A stretch of 64,000 nt of DNA, from the NCBI RefSeq assembly GCF_014207985.1, contig NZ_JACHMI010000001.1:1347001-1411000 (forward strand), given 5' to 3'. Below the pieces are notes generated by a model. It searched no databases. It was given only the letters and a program-made list of their open reading frames with translations, and had not been told where the DNA came from. Shown here one piece after another: positions 7,023-15,854 of the stretch. The DNA comes from Nonomuraea rubra. GTDB taxonomy: Bacteria > Actinomycetota > Actinomycetes > Streptosporangiales > Streptosporangiaceae. The translations under genes and the position numbers were made by a program. Every line of letters begins with the position of its first letter. Positions within the stretch are counted from its first letter, which is position 1.

Positions 7023-8483
7023 TCAGGAGGCGGCGGCGGGAAGCCTGATCTCGAAGGCCGCGCCCCGGCCCGGCGCCGACCGCAGCTCCACCCGCCCGCC
7101 GTGCGCGGCCACGATCGACCGTACGATGGCCAGCCCGAGCCCGGCCCCGCCCGTGGCGCGGGCACGGGAGCCGTCCGCCCGGTAGAAGCGGTCGAAGACC
7201 CTCGACGCCTCCTCGGGTGCCAGCCCGGGCCCCTCGTCGGCGATGACCAGTACCGCCTCGCCGCCGTCCGTGCCCACCCCGATCCTGACCGGGGTGCCGG
7301 CGGGCGTGTGGGTGACGGCGTTGCCGACGAGGTTGCTGACCACCTGCCGCAGCCGGGCCTCGTCGCCCAGCACGGGAGCGCTGGCGGCCGGGCCGCCGGA
7401 GGGGCCGGTGAAGGCGATGGGCCTGGACGGGTCCAGGGCGGCGAAGTCGTGACGGGCGTCGGCGGCCAGCGTACGCAGGTCCATCGGGGTCAGGTCGAGC
7501 CCGGGGCCGTCGCTCTCGTCGAGCCCGGCGAGCAGCAGCAGGTCGTCCACCAGCTCGGCCAGGCGGCCGGATTCGCTCTCGATGCGGGCCATGGCGGGCC
7601 CGGCCTCGGTGCCGCCCATGCGGTACAGCTCCGAGAAGCCCTTGATCCCGAACAGCGGGGTGCGCAGCTCATGGCTGACGTCGGCGACGAACCGGCGCAT
7701 CCGGGCCTCCGACTCCACCTTCGCCGCCACGCCCTGCTCGATCTGCGCGAGCATCGTGTTGAGCGAGCGGGCCAGCCGCCCCACCTCCGTGCCGGGGGCG
7801 GCGGGTTCCGGCACGCGCCTGCTGAGGTCGCCGCCGGCGATGGCCGCGGCCGTCTCCTCCACGCGGCGCAGCGGGGCCAGCCCGGCCCTGATCGCGATCC
7901 CGCCGACCAGCGCCAGCACGGCCAGCAGGACCGAGCCCGCCACCAGGCAGGCCGCGCGCACCCGGTTGACCGTCGCCTGGAGGGCCTCCAGCGACACCGC
8001 GGCGACCACCCCCGAGTGGCCGGTGGCGCCCTGCGCGGGCAGCACCACGGCCCGCCACTCCTGCCCATCGTCGCCCTCCACGGTGAACGGCTCGCCGGCG
8101 CGGGCCGTCACCGCGGCGGCGTCGAGGCGGGGCAGGCCGGGGCCCGCCGGGTCGCCGAAGGAGTGCAGCACGGCGCCGCCGGCGGACAGGTAACCCGCGT
8201 ATCCCTTCGTGATCAGGTCGAGCGGGTCCGCGGCCGGCGACCCCTGGTCCGCTCCGGTCGGCAGCCGGCCCAGCGGCTCCTGGCCCGTCCTGGCCCGCAG
8301 CCGGTCCAGCAGCTCGGGCGGCATCGTGGACAGCGCCCTGCTCATGGGGGCGAGCTGGGCGTCCACCCGGGTCAGGAGCTGGTGCTCGAGCTGCCGTACG
8401 ACGACGGAGCCGATCACCACCAGCCCGACGGCCAGCAGGGCCACCGTGATCGACAGCAGCCGCGCCCGCAGCGACAGCCTCAT
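7023..8483 (-). CDS. Sensor histidine kinase (HAMP-HisKA-HATPase)
   Basis: A 486-residue membrane kinase. TM1 about 10-29, extracytoplasmic sensor about 30-175, TM2 about 178-198, HAMP about 199-252, dimerisation domain with phospho-acceptor H271 (ADVSHELRTPL), ATPase with N-box LVGNAVTHTP, DEGPGLAPEE and GGAGLGLAIV. Start ATG 8483 overlaps the end of the response regulator by 4 nt. It is last in a same-strand run ABC ATPase - permease - response regulator - kinase, the layout of ABC exporters with a dedicated two-component system (peptide-antibiotic or lipid stress sensing in known cases; the signal here is unknown). Confidence 0.92.
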   Translation of the reverse strand: MRLSLRARLLSITVALLAVGLVVIGSVVVRQLEHQLLTRVDAQLAPMSRALSTMPPELLDRLRARTGQEPLGRLPTGADQGSPAADPLDLITKGYAGYLSAGGAVLHSFGDPAGPGLPRLDAAAVTARAGEPFTVEGDDGQEWRAVVLPAQGATGHSGVVAAVSLEALQATVNRVRAACLVAGSVLLAVLALVGGIAIRAGLAPLRRVEETAAAIAGGDLSRRVPEPAAPGTEVGRLARSLNTMLAQIEQGVAAKVESEARMRRFVADVSHELRTPLFGIKGFSELYRMGGTEAGPAMARIESESGRLAELVDDLLLLAGLDESDGPGLDLTPMDLRTLAADARHDFAALDPSRPIAFTGPSGGPAASAPVLGDEARLRQVVSNLVGNAVTHTPAGTPVRIGVGTDGGEAVLVIADEGPGLAPEEASRVFDRFYRADGSRARATGGAGLGLAIVRSIVAAHGGRVELRSAPGRGAAFEIRLPAAAS

Positions 8484-9181
8484 GATCGCGGTCTGCGCAG
8501 CAGGTAGCCGACCCCGTGCACGGTGTGGATCAGCTTGGGCTCGGTGGTGTCCACCTTGCGCCGCAGGTAGCTCACGTACGTGTCCACGATGCTGGTGTCG
8601 CCGGCGAAGTCGTAGCGCCACACGTGCTCCAGGATCTGCGGCTTCGGCACCACCCGCCCCGCGTTCAGCACCAGGTGGTGCAGCAGCCTGAACTCGGTGG
8701 GAGACAGCCGCACCGGCCGCCCCGCCCTGGTCACCTGGTGGGCGTCGGGATCGACCTCCAGGTCACCGACGACGAGCGTGTGCTCGTCGGGGATCGCGCC
8801 GGTGCGCCGCAGGATCGCCCGGATGCGGGCCAGCAGCTCCTCCAGGTCGAACGGCTTGGTCACGTAGTCGTCGCCGCCGAGCCTGAGCCCGTTGATCTTG
8901 TCGGCGGTGGCGTCGCGGGCCGTCAGGAACAGCACGGGCACCGGGCCGGGCCGCCCGCCGGCCCTGGGCAGGCCGCGCAGGCGGCGGAGCACCTCGAAGC
9001 CGTCGAGGTCCGGCAGCATGACGTCGAGCAGCACCAGGTCGGGCGGGTCGAGCCGGGCCGCCTCCAGCGCCTGGGTGCCGCTGTCGGCCGAGCTCACGGT
9101 GAAGCCCGCGAAGCGCAGGGTCGCCGACAGCAACTCCTTGACGGTGGGTTCGTCGTCGACCACCAGCAGCCGTTCGCCCAA
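8480..9181 (-). CDS. OmpR/PhoB-family response regulator
   Basis: About 233 residues. Receiver domain with acidic pair D9-D10 (LLVVDDEP), phospho-acceptor D53 (LVLLDVMLPD), and the switch LTARDA / VTKPF. C-terminal winged helix with RLSPTEFRLLHHLVLNAGRV and DTYVSYLRRKVD, which are PhoB-type DNA-recognition features. Start: TTG at 9181 is chosen because GGGGAGG sits about 8 nt before it; a GTG at 9190 directly touches that ribosome site and is less likely. It partners with the kinase overlapping its stop and probably activates the ABC genes upstream. Confidence 0.92.
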   Translation of the reverse strand: MGERLLVVDDEPTVKELLSATLRFAGFTVSSADSGTQALEAARLDPPDLVLLDVMLPDLDGFEVLRRLRGLPRAGGRPGPVPVLFLTARDATADKINGLRLGGDDYVTKPFDLEELLARIRAILRRTGAIPDEHTLVVGDLEVDPDAHQVTRAGRPVRLSPTEFRLLHHLVLNAGRVVPKPQILEHVWRYDFAGDTSIVDTYVSYLRRKVDTTEPKLIHTVHGVGYLLRRPRS

Positions 9182-9210
9182 GTGAGGCACCTCCCCGGTG
9201 TCCAGCGTAA

Positions 9211-9975
9211 TCAGGCGTCCCGATGGTTGAACTTGACGAAGGCCGCGATCAGCATGATCGCGACGAAGGTGACGAACAGCCCGAACGCCGCCACCGGTGG
9301 CAGCTCGGTCGTCCCGTAGAGCGCCTGGAGGGCGGCGGTGCTCGGCCAGTAGTTCTCGATGAGGTCGCGCAGGATGCCGGGCGAGGACGAGGCGAGGGTG
9401 GGCAGCAGGAGGAAGGCGGTGCTGACGTTCACGGCGGCGGCCGTGCCGCGCAGCAGGAAGCCCAGCGCCAGCCCGAACAGCGCCAGCAGCGCGAGCACGA
9501 CCGGCCCGAGCAGCAACATCGCCAGCGCGGCCGGGTCGCCCGGCATGACGGACGGGGCCCCGCTCGCCGCCAGCGTGCTCTGGCTGAGGGTGTACATCAG
9601 CCACACCGAGGCCACGCTCACCGGCAGGGCCGTCAGCACGGTGATCGCGGCCTTGGCGGCGAGCAGCCGGCCGCGCCTGCCCGCGGCGGCCAGGGTGGCG
9701 TGCATGGTGCCCGAGCCGTACTCGGAGGAGGCGACCAGCACGCCCAGCGCGGAGATCAGGAGCTGGCCGATGAAGATTCCGCGCATGCCCGCGGCCAGCG
9801 GATCGAAGTCCAGCCGCTCCTGCGGCGTGGCGATCGCGTAATCCCCGGCCGCCGCGTTGCCGAACAGCCACCCGAACAGCCCCGACACGACGACGGTCGC
9901 CAGCGAGAGCACCATGGTGGCCCTGATGCTGCTGAACTTGGTCCACTCCGCCCTGAGAGCCCCCGCGGCGATCAT
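9211..9975 (-). CDS. ABC transporter permease (ABC-2 type)
   Basis: A 254-residue integral membrane protein with about six hydrophobic segments (for example ATMVLSLATVVVSGLFGWLF, LLISALGVLVASSEYGSGTM, LALFGLALGFLLRG). The SSEYGSGTM motif followed by TLAAAGRRGRLLAAKA is typical of ABC-2 export permeases encoded beside a single ATPase. ATG 9975 overlaps the ATPase stop by 4 nt. Exports an unknown substrate, or acts in lipid/antibiotic resistance, together with the ATPase. Confidence 0.86.
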   Translation of the reverse strand: MIAAGALRAEWTKFSSIRATMVLSLATVVVSGLFGWLFGNAAAGDYAIATPQERLDFDPLAAGMRGIFIGQLLISALGVLVASSEYGSGTMHATLAAAGRRGRLLAAKAAITVLTALPVSVASVWLMYTLSQSTLAASGAPSVMPGDPAALAMLLLGPVVLALLALFGLALGFLLRGTAAAVNVSTAFLLLPTLASSSPGILRDLIENYWPSTAALQALYGTTELPPVAAFGLFVTFVAIMLIAAFVKFNHRDA

Positions 9976-10871
9976 CGGGCCGCTCCGTACTCGACGGCGT
10001 CGCGGGTCAGGTCCATGAACGCCTCCTCCAGCGACACGCGCCGCGTGGCCAGCTCGTACAGGGGCACACTCTCCGCGCAGGCCAGCCGGCCGACGTCGGG
10101 CATGCCCAGCCCGGTGACCAGCAGCTCGCCGCCCTCTCCCGGCCGCACGTGGGCGCCCGCCAGCTCCAGCCGCCGGGCGAACGCCGCCGCGTCGGGCGTG
10201 CGGACGACCACGGCCGCGCCCGTCTCGGTGAACTCGCCGAGCTCGCCCTCCGCGATCAACCGCCCCTTGCCGATGACCACCAGCCGGTCGGCGGTCAGCG
10301 CCATCTCGCTCATCAGATGGCTGGACACCAGCACCGTACGGCCCTCGGCGGCCAGCCCCCGGATGAGCGTGCGGATCCACCGCACCCCCTCCGGGTCCAG
10401 CCCGTTGACCGGCTCGTCCAGCAGCAACACCGGCGGGTCCCCGAGCAGCGCCGCTGCCAGGCCCAGCCGCTGGCTCATCCCCAGCGAGAACGCGCCGGCC
10501 CGCCTCCTGGCCACGTCCGCCAGCCCGACCCGGTGCAGCACCTCGTCCACGCGGGAGGCCGGCAGGTCGTTCGACTGGGCCAGGTAGAGCAGGTGCTTGT
10601 ACGCGCTGCGCCACGGGTGCACGGCCCGCGAGTCCAGCATCGAGCCGATCACGCGCAGCGGGTGCAGCAGCTCGTGGTAGGGGCGGCCGTTGACGGTGAC
10701 CGTGCCGGCGGTGGGCAGGTCCAGGCCGAGGATCATGCGCATGGTCGTGCTCTTGCCGGCGCCGTTCGGGCCCAGGAAGCCGGTGACGAGGCCCGGCCGT
10801 ACCGTGAAGGTGAGATCGTCCACGACGAGCTTCTCGCCGTAACGTTTGGTCAGTCCGCTGAGCTGGATCAT
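9972..10871 (-). CDS. ABC transporter ATP-binding protein (drug/antibiotic exporter type)
   Basis: A 299-residue ATPase. Walker A GPNGAGKST at about 34-42, a variant ABC signature FSLGMSQRLGLA (usual form LSGGQ), Walker B LLLDEPVNGLD and an H-loop SSHLMSEM. The RMILGL and C-terminal extension are typical of DrrA/CcmA-like exporters. ATG 10871 was chosen over the open upstream frame to 10982 since it begins IQLSGLTKRYGEK as the family does. First gene of a four-gene operon with its permease, response regulator and kinase. Confidence 0.9.
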   Translation of the reverse strand: MIQLSGLTKRYGEKLVVDDLTFTVRPGLVTGFLGPNGAGKSTTMRMILGLDLPTAGTVTVNGRPYHELLHPLRVIGSMLDSRAVHPWRSAYKHLLYLAQSNDLPASRVDEVLHRVGLADVARRRAGAFSLGMSQRLGLAAALLGDPPVLLLDEPVNGLDPEGVRWIRTLIRGLAAEGRTVLVSSHLMSEMALTADRLVVIGKGRLIAEGELGEFTETGAAVVVRTPDAAAFARRLELAGAHVRPGEGGELLVTGLGMPDVGRLACAESVPLYELATRRVSLEEAFMDLTRDAVEYGAAR

Positions 10872-10991
10872 GACGTCCAGCGTGCGGCGGGTGGTTGGAG
10901 GGGCTCTGGGCGGTTCTGTGAGTTCCCTGTGAAGATGGGGCCGCCACGCGGGGGGTGCGCGGCGGGCCCGCACCGGATCCACAGGAATGTC

Positions 10992-11489
10992 TCAGGAGAG
11001 CGCCGCCCTCAGGCGGGCGGCCAGCTCCTCGGCGTGCTCCTGGGTCCAGGGCAGCACGCCGTTCTCCGACATCAGCGCGTGGAACTGCTGCTCCTCGTAC
11101 GGGGTGCCGGGCGGCAGCGCGGCGATGTGCCAGTGCAGGTGCGCGTTGCCCTGCTGGCTGCCGAGCGAGAGCACGTACGTGCGCTCCGACGGCACCACCG
11201 CCTCCACCGCCAGCGCCACCTTCCTGACCACCTCCATGATCGCGTGGAAGGCGGGCTCGTCGAGGTCGCGTACGACGTGCTCGACGTGCCGCTTCGGGCT
11301 GACCAGCACGTAGCCGGGGACGGTGGGGTAGCGCGGCAGGAACGCCAGGTGCCGGTCGTCCTCGTAGACGATCTGTTCGAGGGCGTGATCCGGGTCGCCG
11401 GCCACGATGGCGCAGATGAAGCAGGGGCGTGACTTCACGCGTTCCACGTAGGCGGCGACGTCGAAGGGCACTTTCCGCTCAAGATCCAT
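10992..11489 (-). CDS. HIT-family nucleotide hydrolase/transferase
   Basis: A 165-residue histidine-triad protein. The catalytic motif NAHLHWHIAAL supplies the HxHxH triad; CFICAIVAG near the N-terminus gives a Cys pair, and YEDDRHLAFLPRYPTVPGY with VLVSPKRHVEHV is the conserved first half of the fold. HIT enzymes hydrolyse nucleoside phosphoramidates or Ap4A-like dinucleotides. ATG at 11489 (a GTG one codon earlier is possible). 120 nt upstream of the ABC ATPase on the same strand; operon membership uncertain. Confidence 0.88.
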   Translation of the reverse strand: MDLERKVPFDVAAYVERVKSRPCFICAIVAGDPDHALEQIVYEDDRHLAFLPRYPTVPGYVLVSPKRHVEHVVRDLDEPAFHAIMEVVRKVALAVEAVVPSERTYVLSLGSQQGNAHLHWHIAALPPGTPYEEQQFHALMSENGVLPWTQEHAEELAARLRAALS

Positions 11490-11501
11490 CACCTGATGAT
11501 G

Positions 11502-12695
11502 TCAGGCCGCGGCCTCCACGGCCTCACGCGCGGGCAGGGAGCCGAGCTCGGCCGCCGGCTCGCGGCGCGGGAGCAGCCGTCCGGCCAGCGCGATCAGCAC
11601 GCCGAGCAGGACGCCGACGCCGAGCGCCGTACGCAGGGAGGTCGCGTCCGACAGGAACCCGATCACCACGGGGCCGAGCAGCAGCCCGGCGTATCCCATG
11701 GCGCCGGCCTGGGCGATCGCGGGTCCGGGAGTGTCCGTCGCGGTGCCCGCCAGCGACAGCGTGAGCGGCGAGATCGTCGCCACGCCGAGCCCGACGAAGA
11801 ACATCGCGGACACCGCCACCAGCGCGGACGGCGCCAGCAGCACGACCGCGAAGAACCCGGCCGTGGCCACCCCGGACACGGTCAGCATCCCGCGCACCCC
11901 GAACCTGACGCGCAGCCGGTCACCCGTGAGCCGGGCGACCAGCATGCCCACCTCGAAGACCGGGTAACCGAGCGCCGCCACGGCCTCGGGCGCGCCCAGC
12001 TCGTCGCGCAGGTACAGGCCGTTCCAGTCGGCCACGGTGCCCTCGACCATGAACGCGAAGAACATGATCGTGCCGAGCAGGTAGACGATCGGCGGCATGC
12101 GCCGGCGGCCCTGCCGCGCGGTCCCCGCCGCCGCCGGGGGCTCCGGCAGGTACGTACGGCCGAGCAGCACCATCACCGGCAGCGAGACCAGCGCGATCAG
12201 CGCCACGTTCACGGTGAACGGCAGCCCCGCGGCGATCGCCAGGCTGCCCAGCCCGCCCGCCGAGATGGCGCCCACGCACCAGCCGGCGTGCATGCCGTTC
12301 ATCAGCGGGCGCCCGTACGCCTGCTCGACGGCCGAACCCTGGGCGTTCATGGCGACGTCCACGGTGCCGAAGGCCATGCCGAAGAGCGCCACGGCCACCA
12401 GGAGCAGGGGCAGGTCGGGTGCCAGGGCCACGCCGAGCAGGCCGAGTGCCGTCAGGGGGCCGCCTGCCCGCAGGAGTGTCCTGCTGCCCACGCGCGCCAT
12501 CACGCGGCGCATGGACTGCATGGTCACCAGAGCGCCCAGGCCCCACACCAGCAGGATCGTCCCGACCATGGCCTCGGACAGGCCTAGTTTGTCGGTCAGG
12601 GCGGGGATGCGCACGGTCATCGTGCCCACCATCAGGCCGGCAAGGACAAAGGTGAGGACCGCCCCGTAACGGGCGCTCCTCAGCTCGCGGGTCAT
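11502..12695 (-). CDS. MFS transporter
   Basis: A 397-residue carrier with about 12 hydrophobic segments (AVLTFVLAGLMVGTMTVRIP, FGMAFGTVDVAMNAQGSAVE, GLVVLLAPS-like stretches). The VDVAMNAQG segment in TM5 is characteristic of the MFS subgroup related to FucP-like and uncharacterised actinobacterial carriers. Substrate unknown; a small-molecule exporter is likely given the TetR regulator 264 nt upstream on the same strand. ATG 12695 gives MTRELRSARYGAV, a normal N-terminus. The 264-nt gap before it contains no ORF I trust and no copy of the TetR dyad. Confidence 0.87.
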   Translation of the reverse strand: MTRELRSARYGAVLTFVLAGLMVGTMTVRIPALTDKLGLSEAMVGTILLVWGLGALVTMQSMRRVMARVGSRTLLRAGGPLTALGLLGVALAPDLPLLLVAVALFGMAFGTVDVAMNAQGSAVEQAYGRPLMNGMHAGWCVGAISAGGLGSLAIAAGLPFTVNVALIALVSLPVMVLLGRTYLPEPPAAAGTARQGRRRMPPIVYLLGTIMFFAFMVEGTVADWNGLYLRDELGAPEAVAALGYPVFEVGMLVARLTGDRLRVRFGVRGMLTVSGVATAGFFAVVLLAPSALVAVSAMFFVGLGVATISPLTLSLAGTATDTPGPAIAQAGAMGYAGLLLGPVVIGFLSDATSLRTALGVGVLLGVLIALAGRLLPRREPAAELGSLPAREAVEAAA

Positions 12696-12959
12696 AGGGC
12701 TACCTCACTGAAGGTCGTAGTTTTTCGTGATAAATCGGGCATGGTGGGTGTGCTGCGGGGCAGCACAGGGAGACCGCCGGGCCGTCTGGGAGGCGGCCGG
12801 GCCGTCTTGAAGGTGGGGGTGCTTGAAGGGGGATGACGGCCTGCCGGAGGCCGGTCGTGGCTCGGTGCGCGGGGGCCGTACCGGATCGGAGCGGCGCGCG
12901 GGCACACCGGTGGGAGACGGGCCGGCCGGGCGGCGGCCCGGGACGGAGAGGGGCGGGAG

Positions 12960-13475
12960 CTAGGCGGACGCGGGCCGGATGAGCGCTTTGAGGCGCTGCT
13001 CCAGGACCTGGAGGTCGGCTTCCGTGTTCAGCTCAGGGTCGTGGCTGGCCACGTCCCACAGCCCCTCGCACGCGAGGCGTACGATCTGCGAGGCCACCGG
13101 GTCGGGCTCTTCCCGCAGCTCCTCGCGATGCCATCGGGTCATGGCCTCACGCAGCGGCGCGAGCAGGAAGAGGTTGCCCGACGCCCCCGTGACGACCGCC
13201 CATCGCCGCAGCCTGCCGGAGCGGACGGCGGCCAGGGTGGCGCCCAGGTAGCGCTCGGTGTACGTGTCGCCGGGCTGGGCCGCCATCAGTGCGTCGAAGT
13301 CTTCGATCAACCGCTCCACCATGCCCTTGATCAGGGCTTCTTTGGAGCCGTAGTGATAGAGCAGCCCGCCCTTGCTCACGCCCGCCCGGTCGGCCACGGC
13401 CGCCAGGGTGAGCGCGGCCGAGCCCTGGTCGCAGAGGAGATCCTCCGCGGCGTCCAACAGCTCGTCCCTTCGCAT
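12960..13475 (-). CDS. TetR-family transcriptional repressor
   Basis: A 171-residue repressor. The N-terminal HTH (about 5-50) reads [20 protein letters not shown], then [20 protein letters not shown], the canonical TetR pattern; the C-terminal ligand domain is helical with no recognised signature. ATG 13475. A perfect 26-bp palindrome lies 6 bp before its start, in the intergenic space shared with the divergent cysteine desulfurase. It probably represses itself and the MFS pump downstream, and the operator's position allows it to affect the desulfurase too (inference). Confidence 0.92.
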   Translation of the reverse strand: MRRDELLDAAEDLLCDQGSAALTLAAVADRAGVSKGGLLYHYGSKEALIKGMVERLIEDFDALMAAQPGDTYTERYLGATLAAVRSGRLRRWAVVTGASGNLFLLAPLREAMTRWHREELREEPDPVASQIVRLACEGLWDVASHDPELNTEADLQVLEQRLKALIRPASA

Positions 13476-13480
13476 GCCTC

Positions 13481-13506
13481 AACTGTACCGTCCGGACGGT
13501 ACAGTT
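13481..13506. promoter_or_regulatory. Perfect 26-bp palindrome, TetR operator
   Basis: Half-site AACTGTACCGTCC followed directly by its exact reverse complement GGACGGTACAGTT. The ACCGTCC/GGACGGT core is a common TetR-type operator in actinomycetes. It sits between the TetR ATG (13475) and the desulfurase GTG (13529). Confidence 0.88.
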
Positions 13507-13528
13507 GCAAACGAGATACCCTGAGCAC

Positions 13529-14692
13529 GTGACCAGACCGTCGGCCTACCTTGATCATGCGGCGACCACCCCCATGCTGCCCGAAGCGATCGAGGCCATG
13601 ACGGATCAACTCAAACGCGTCGGAAATGCTTCCTCCCTGCATGCGGCCGGTCGCCAGGTGCGCAGGGTGGTCGAGGAGTCGCGCGAGACGATCGCCGGCG
13701 CGCTCGGGGCCAGGCCCAGCGAGGTCGTGTTCACCTCGGGCGGCACCGAGGCCGACAACCTCGCGATCAAGGGCCTCTACTGGGCGCGCCGCCCGCGCGG
13801 GCGCGTGCTGATCAGCTCGGTGGAGCACCACGCCGCACTCGACCCCGCCCAGTGGCTGGCCGACAGCCAGGGCGCCGAGGTGGAGCTGCTGGAGGTGGAC
13901 GAGCACGGCCGGGTGCATCCCGACACGCTGCGCGCCGCCATCGAGCGCGACCCCGGCAGCGTCGCCATGATCAGCATCATGTGGGCCAACAACGAGGTGG
14001 GCACCGTCCAGCCGGTCCACGTGCTGGCCGCCATCGCGCACGACCACGGCATCCCGTTCCACACCGACGCCGTTCAGGCGGTCGGGCAGCTGCCCGTGTC
14101 GTTCTCCGGCTCGGGGGCCGACGCGCTCACGCTCACCGGCCACAAGATCGGCGGGCCGATGGGAGTCGGGGCGTTGCTGCTGGCCAGAGGGCTGACGCCG
14201 GTCTCCGTGCAGCATGGCGGAGGGCAGGAGCGCGACGTGCGCTCCGGCACGCTCGACGCGCCCGCCATCGCGGGGCTCGCCGCCGCCGTCAGCAGCGCCG
14301 TGCGGGAGCAGGAGGCGCTGGAGCGGCGGCTGGTGGAGCTGCGCGACGAGCTCATCCGGCGCGTCCGCGAGGCGGTGCCCGACGTGGTGCTCAACGGCGA
14401 CCCCGTCAACCGGCTGCCCGGCAACGCGCACTTCTCCTTCCCCGGTTGCGAGGGCGACGCGCTGCTGATGCTGCTCGACGCCAAGGGGGTGGAGTGCTCG
14501 ACCGGGTCGGCCTGCTCGGCCGGCGTCGCGCAGCCGTCGCACGTGCTGCTGGCCATGGGGGCCGACGCGGCGGCGGCGCGCGGCTCGCTCCGCTTCACGC
14601 TCGGGCACACCTCCACGCGCGACGACGTGGACAGGTTGATCGAGGTGCTCCCCGGCGCGGTGGAGCGCGCCCGGCGCGCCGGGCTGGGCTGA
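13529..14692 (+). CDS. Cysteine desulfurase (IscS/NifS-like)
   Basis: A PLP enzyme of about 387 residues that takes sulfur from cysteine as a persulfide. Visible: [10 protein letters not shown] at the N-terminus, substrate loop [22 protein letters not shown] with the PLP lysine, and [17 protein letters not shown] with the active-site Cys on the long class-I (IscS-like) loop. Start: GTG 13529 gives [14 protein letters not shown]; a TTG at 13505 lies inside the TetR palindrome and is unlikely. mnmA lies 1.2 kb downstream on the same strand, so the enzyme most likely feeds the tRNA 2-thiouridine relay as in other actinomycetes. Confidence 0.93.
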   Translation: MTRPSAYLDHAATTPMLPEAIEAMTDQLKRVGNASSLHAAGRQVRRVVEESRETIAGALGARPSEVVFTSGGTEADNLAIKGLYWARRPRGRVLISSVEHHAALDPAQWLADSQGAEVELLEVDEHGRVHPDTLRAAIERDPGSVAMISIMWANNEVGTVQPVHVLAAIAHDHGIPFHTDAVQAVGQLPVSFSGSGADALTLTGHKIGGPMGVGALLLARGLTPVSVQHGGGQERDVRSGTLDAPAIAGLAAAVSSAVREQEALERRLVELRDELIRRVREAVPDVVLNGDPVNRLPGNAHFSFPGCEGDALLMLLDAKGVECSTGSACSAGVAQPSHVLLAMGADAAAARGSLRFTLGHTSTRDDVDRLIEVLPGAVERARRAGLG

Positions 14693-14735
14693 CCGAGGTC
14701 TCGGCGGGCCTCCGCCAGAGGCCCGAGCCCTCCGC

Positions 14736-15788
14736 TCAGGTCAGGAACGGCGCCACCGCGGTCCACGCCGGGTCGGAGCTCACGTCCACCCGGGGCTCGC
14801 CCTCCTCCCAGCCCACGATCAGCTCCTTGGCGTGGATCGCGGCCTCGCCCGTCGGGTCGGCGTACACGTGGATGATCCGGTGCCCCTCGGCGCTGAGGTG
14901 CGCGGCCAGCACGGCGTCGTCGCGCAGCTTGAGGAGGCGGGCGGCCAGGCGTTCCTCGAAGGAGCGCAGCGCGGCCAGGGAGTCGCCGACCGGCAGGCCG
15001 TTCTCGTCGCGGTGCGCGTACGGGAGCGTGATCGCGATGTGCTGGTCGAAGAGCGGGTGGTCCACCGGCCGCAGCGGGTGGCGGGCCGTGGCGACCAGCG
15101 GCGCGCCGGTGCCGGTCTGGCCTTCGAGGAGCAGCCACTCCTCCTCGGAGTAGCCCGAGGCCACGTCGGCGACCACGGCCGGCAGGTGCACGGCCGCCAC
15201 GGAGTCGATCGGCTCGAACGTGACCGCCGTGATCTCGCCCACCCACCTGGCCACGTCGTCCTCGCCGAGCAGCCAGTCGAGGGCCAGCAGCGTGGTCTCC
15301 ATCCGGGTGTCCTCGTCGAGCTCGCCGAAGATCGGGTGGTAGGCGGCCACGTCGACCCTGGGCTGGTTGCGCGGCACGCGCAGGCCGAGGGTGAGCTTGT
15401 CGAGCTCGAACACGAAGCCGCCCACGTCGAGCCTCAGCTCCGTCGCCTGCGGGTTGGCCTGGCGCGACGGGTGGAACTCCCACAGCAGGTCGGGCGGCGG
15501 CGCCGCCATGGCCCAGCGGTGCGCGAGCGAGCGCAGCTCGGCGTCGCCCGCCGCGGTCACCACCAGGGCGTGCGCGGCCTCCTTGCCGGGAGCCACCTCG
15601 TAGATCAGCCCGGGGTCGATCGCGGCGACCGACGGGGTGAGCAGCGTCTCCAGCCCTTCGGCGTCGCCCGCTCCCAGCAGGGCGTCGACCCGCGGCCTGG
15701 CCTCCTGCCACCACGCCCAGAATTCGGCGATGGCCTCGGCCGGCCCGACGGCCCCTTCGTCTGCGTCCTTGCGCCCGAACAGTCGCAT
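14736..15788 (-). CDS. DUF695 domain-containing protein
   Basis: A 350-residue cytoplasmic protein without signal or membrane segment. The C-terminal part (about 230-345), [49 protein letters not shown], fits the DUF695 pattern; the N-terminal half contains a conserved acidic region ([24 protein letters not shown]). Function unknown. ATG 15788 is preferred because GGGAG sits 9 nt before it. A second ATG at 15815 is preceded by nearly the same sequence (GGGAGTGCGCGACC against GGGAGTATTCGACC), a small tandem duplication of the start region. It interrupts the desulfurase-mnmA pair on the opposite strand. Confidence 0.8.
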   Translation of the reverse strand: MRLFGRKDADEGAVGPAEAIAEFWAWWQEARPRVDALLGAGDAEGLETLLTPSVAAIDPGLIYEVAPGKEAAHALVVTAAGDAELRSLAHRWAMAAPPPDLLWEFHPSRQANPQATELRLDVGGFVFELDKLTLGLRVPRNQPRVDVAAYHPIFGELDEDTRMETTLLALDWLLGEDDVARWVGEITAVTFEPIDSVAAVHLPAVVADVASGYSEEEWLLLEGQTGTGAPLVATARHPLRPVDHPLFDQHIAITLPYAHRDENGLPVGDSLAALRSFEERLAARLLKLRDDAVLAAHLSAEGHRIIHVYADPTGEAAIHAKELIVGWEEGEPRVDVSSDPAWTAVAPFLT

Positions 15789-15854
15789 GGTCGAATACTC
15801 CCAGACGGAGGGCATGGTCGCGCACTCCCATGCGGACAGTACGCTGGAACGGTC

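Noticed and set aside
14832..15854. Long N-terminal extension of mnmA
   Set aside because: Opposite-strand shadow of the DUF695 gene; MnmA starts at 15855.
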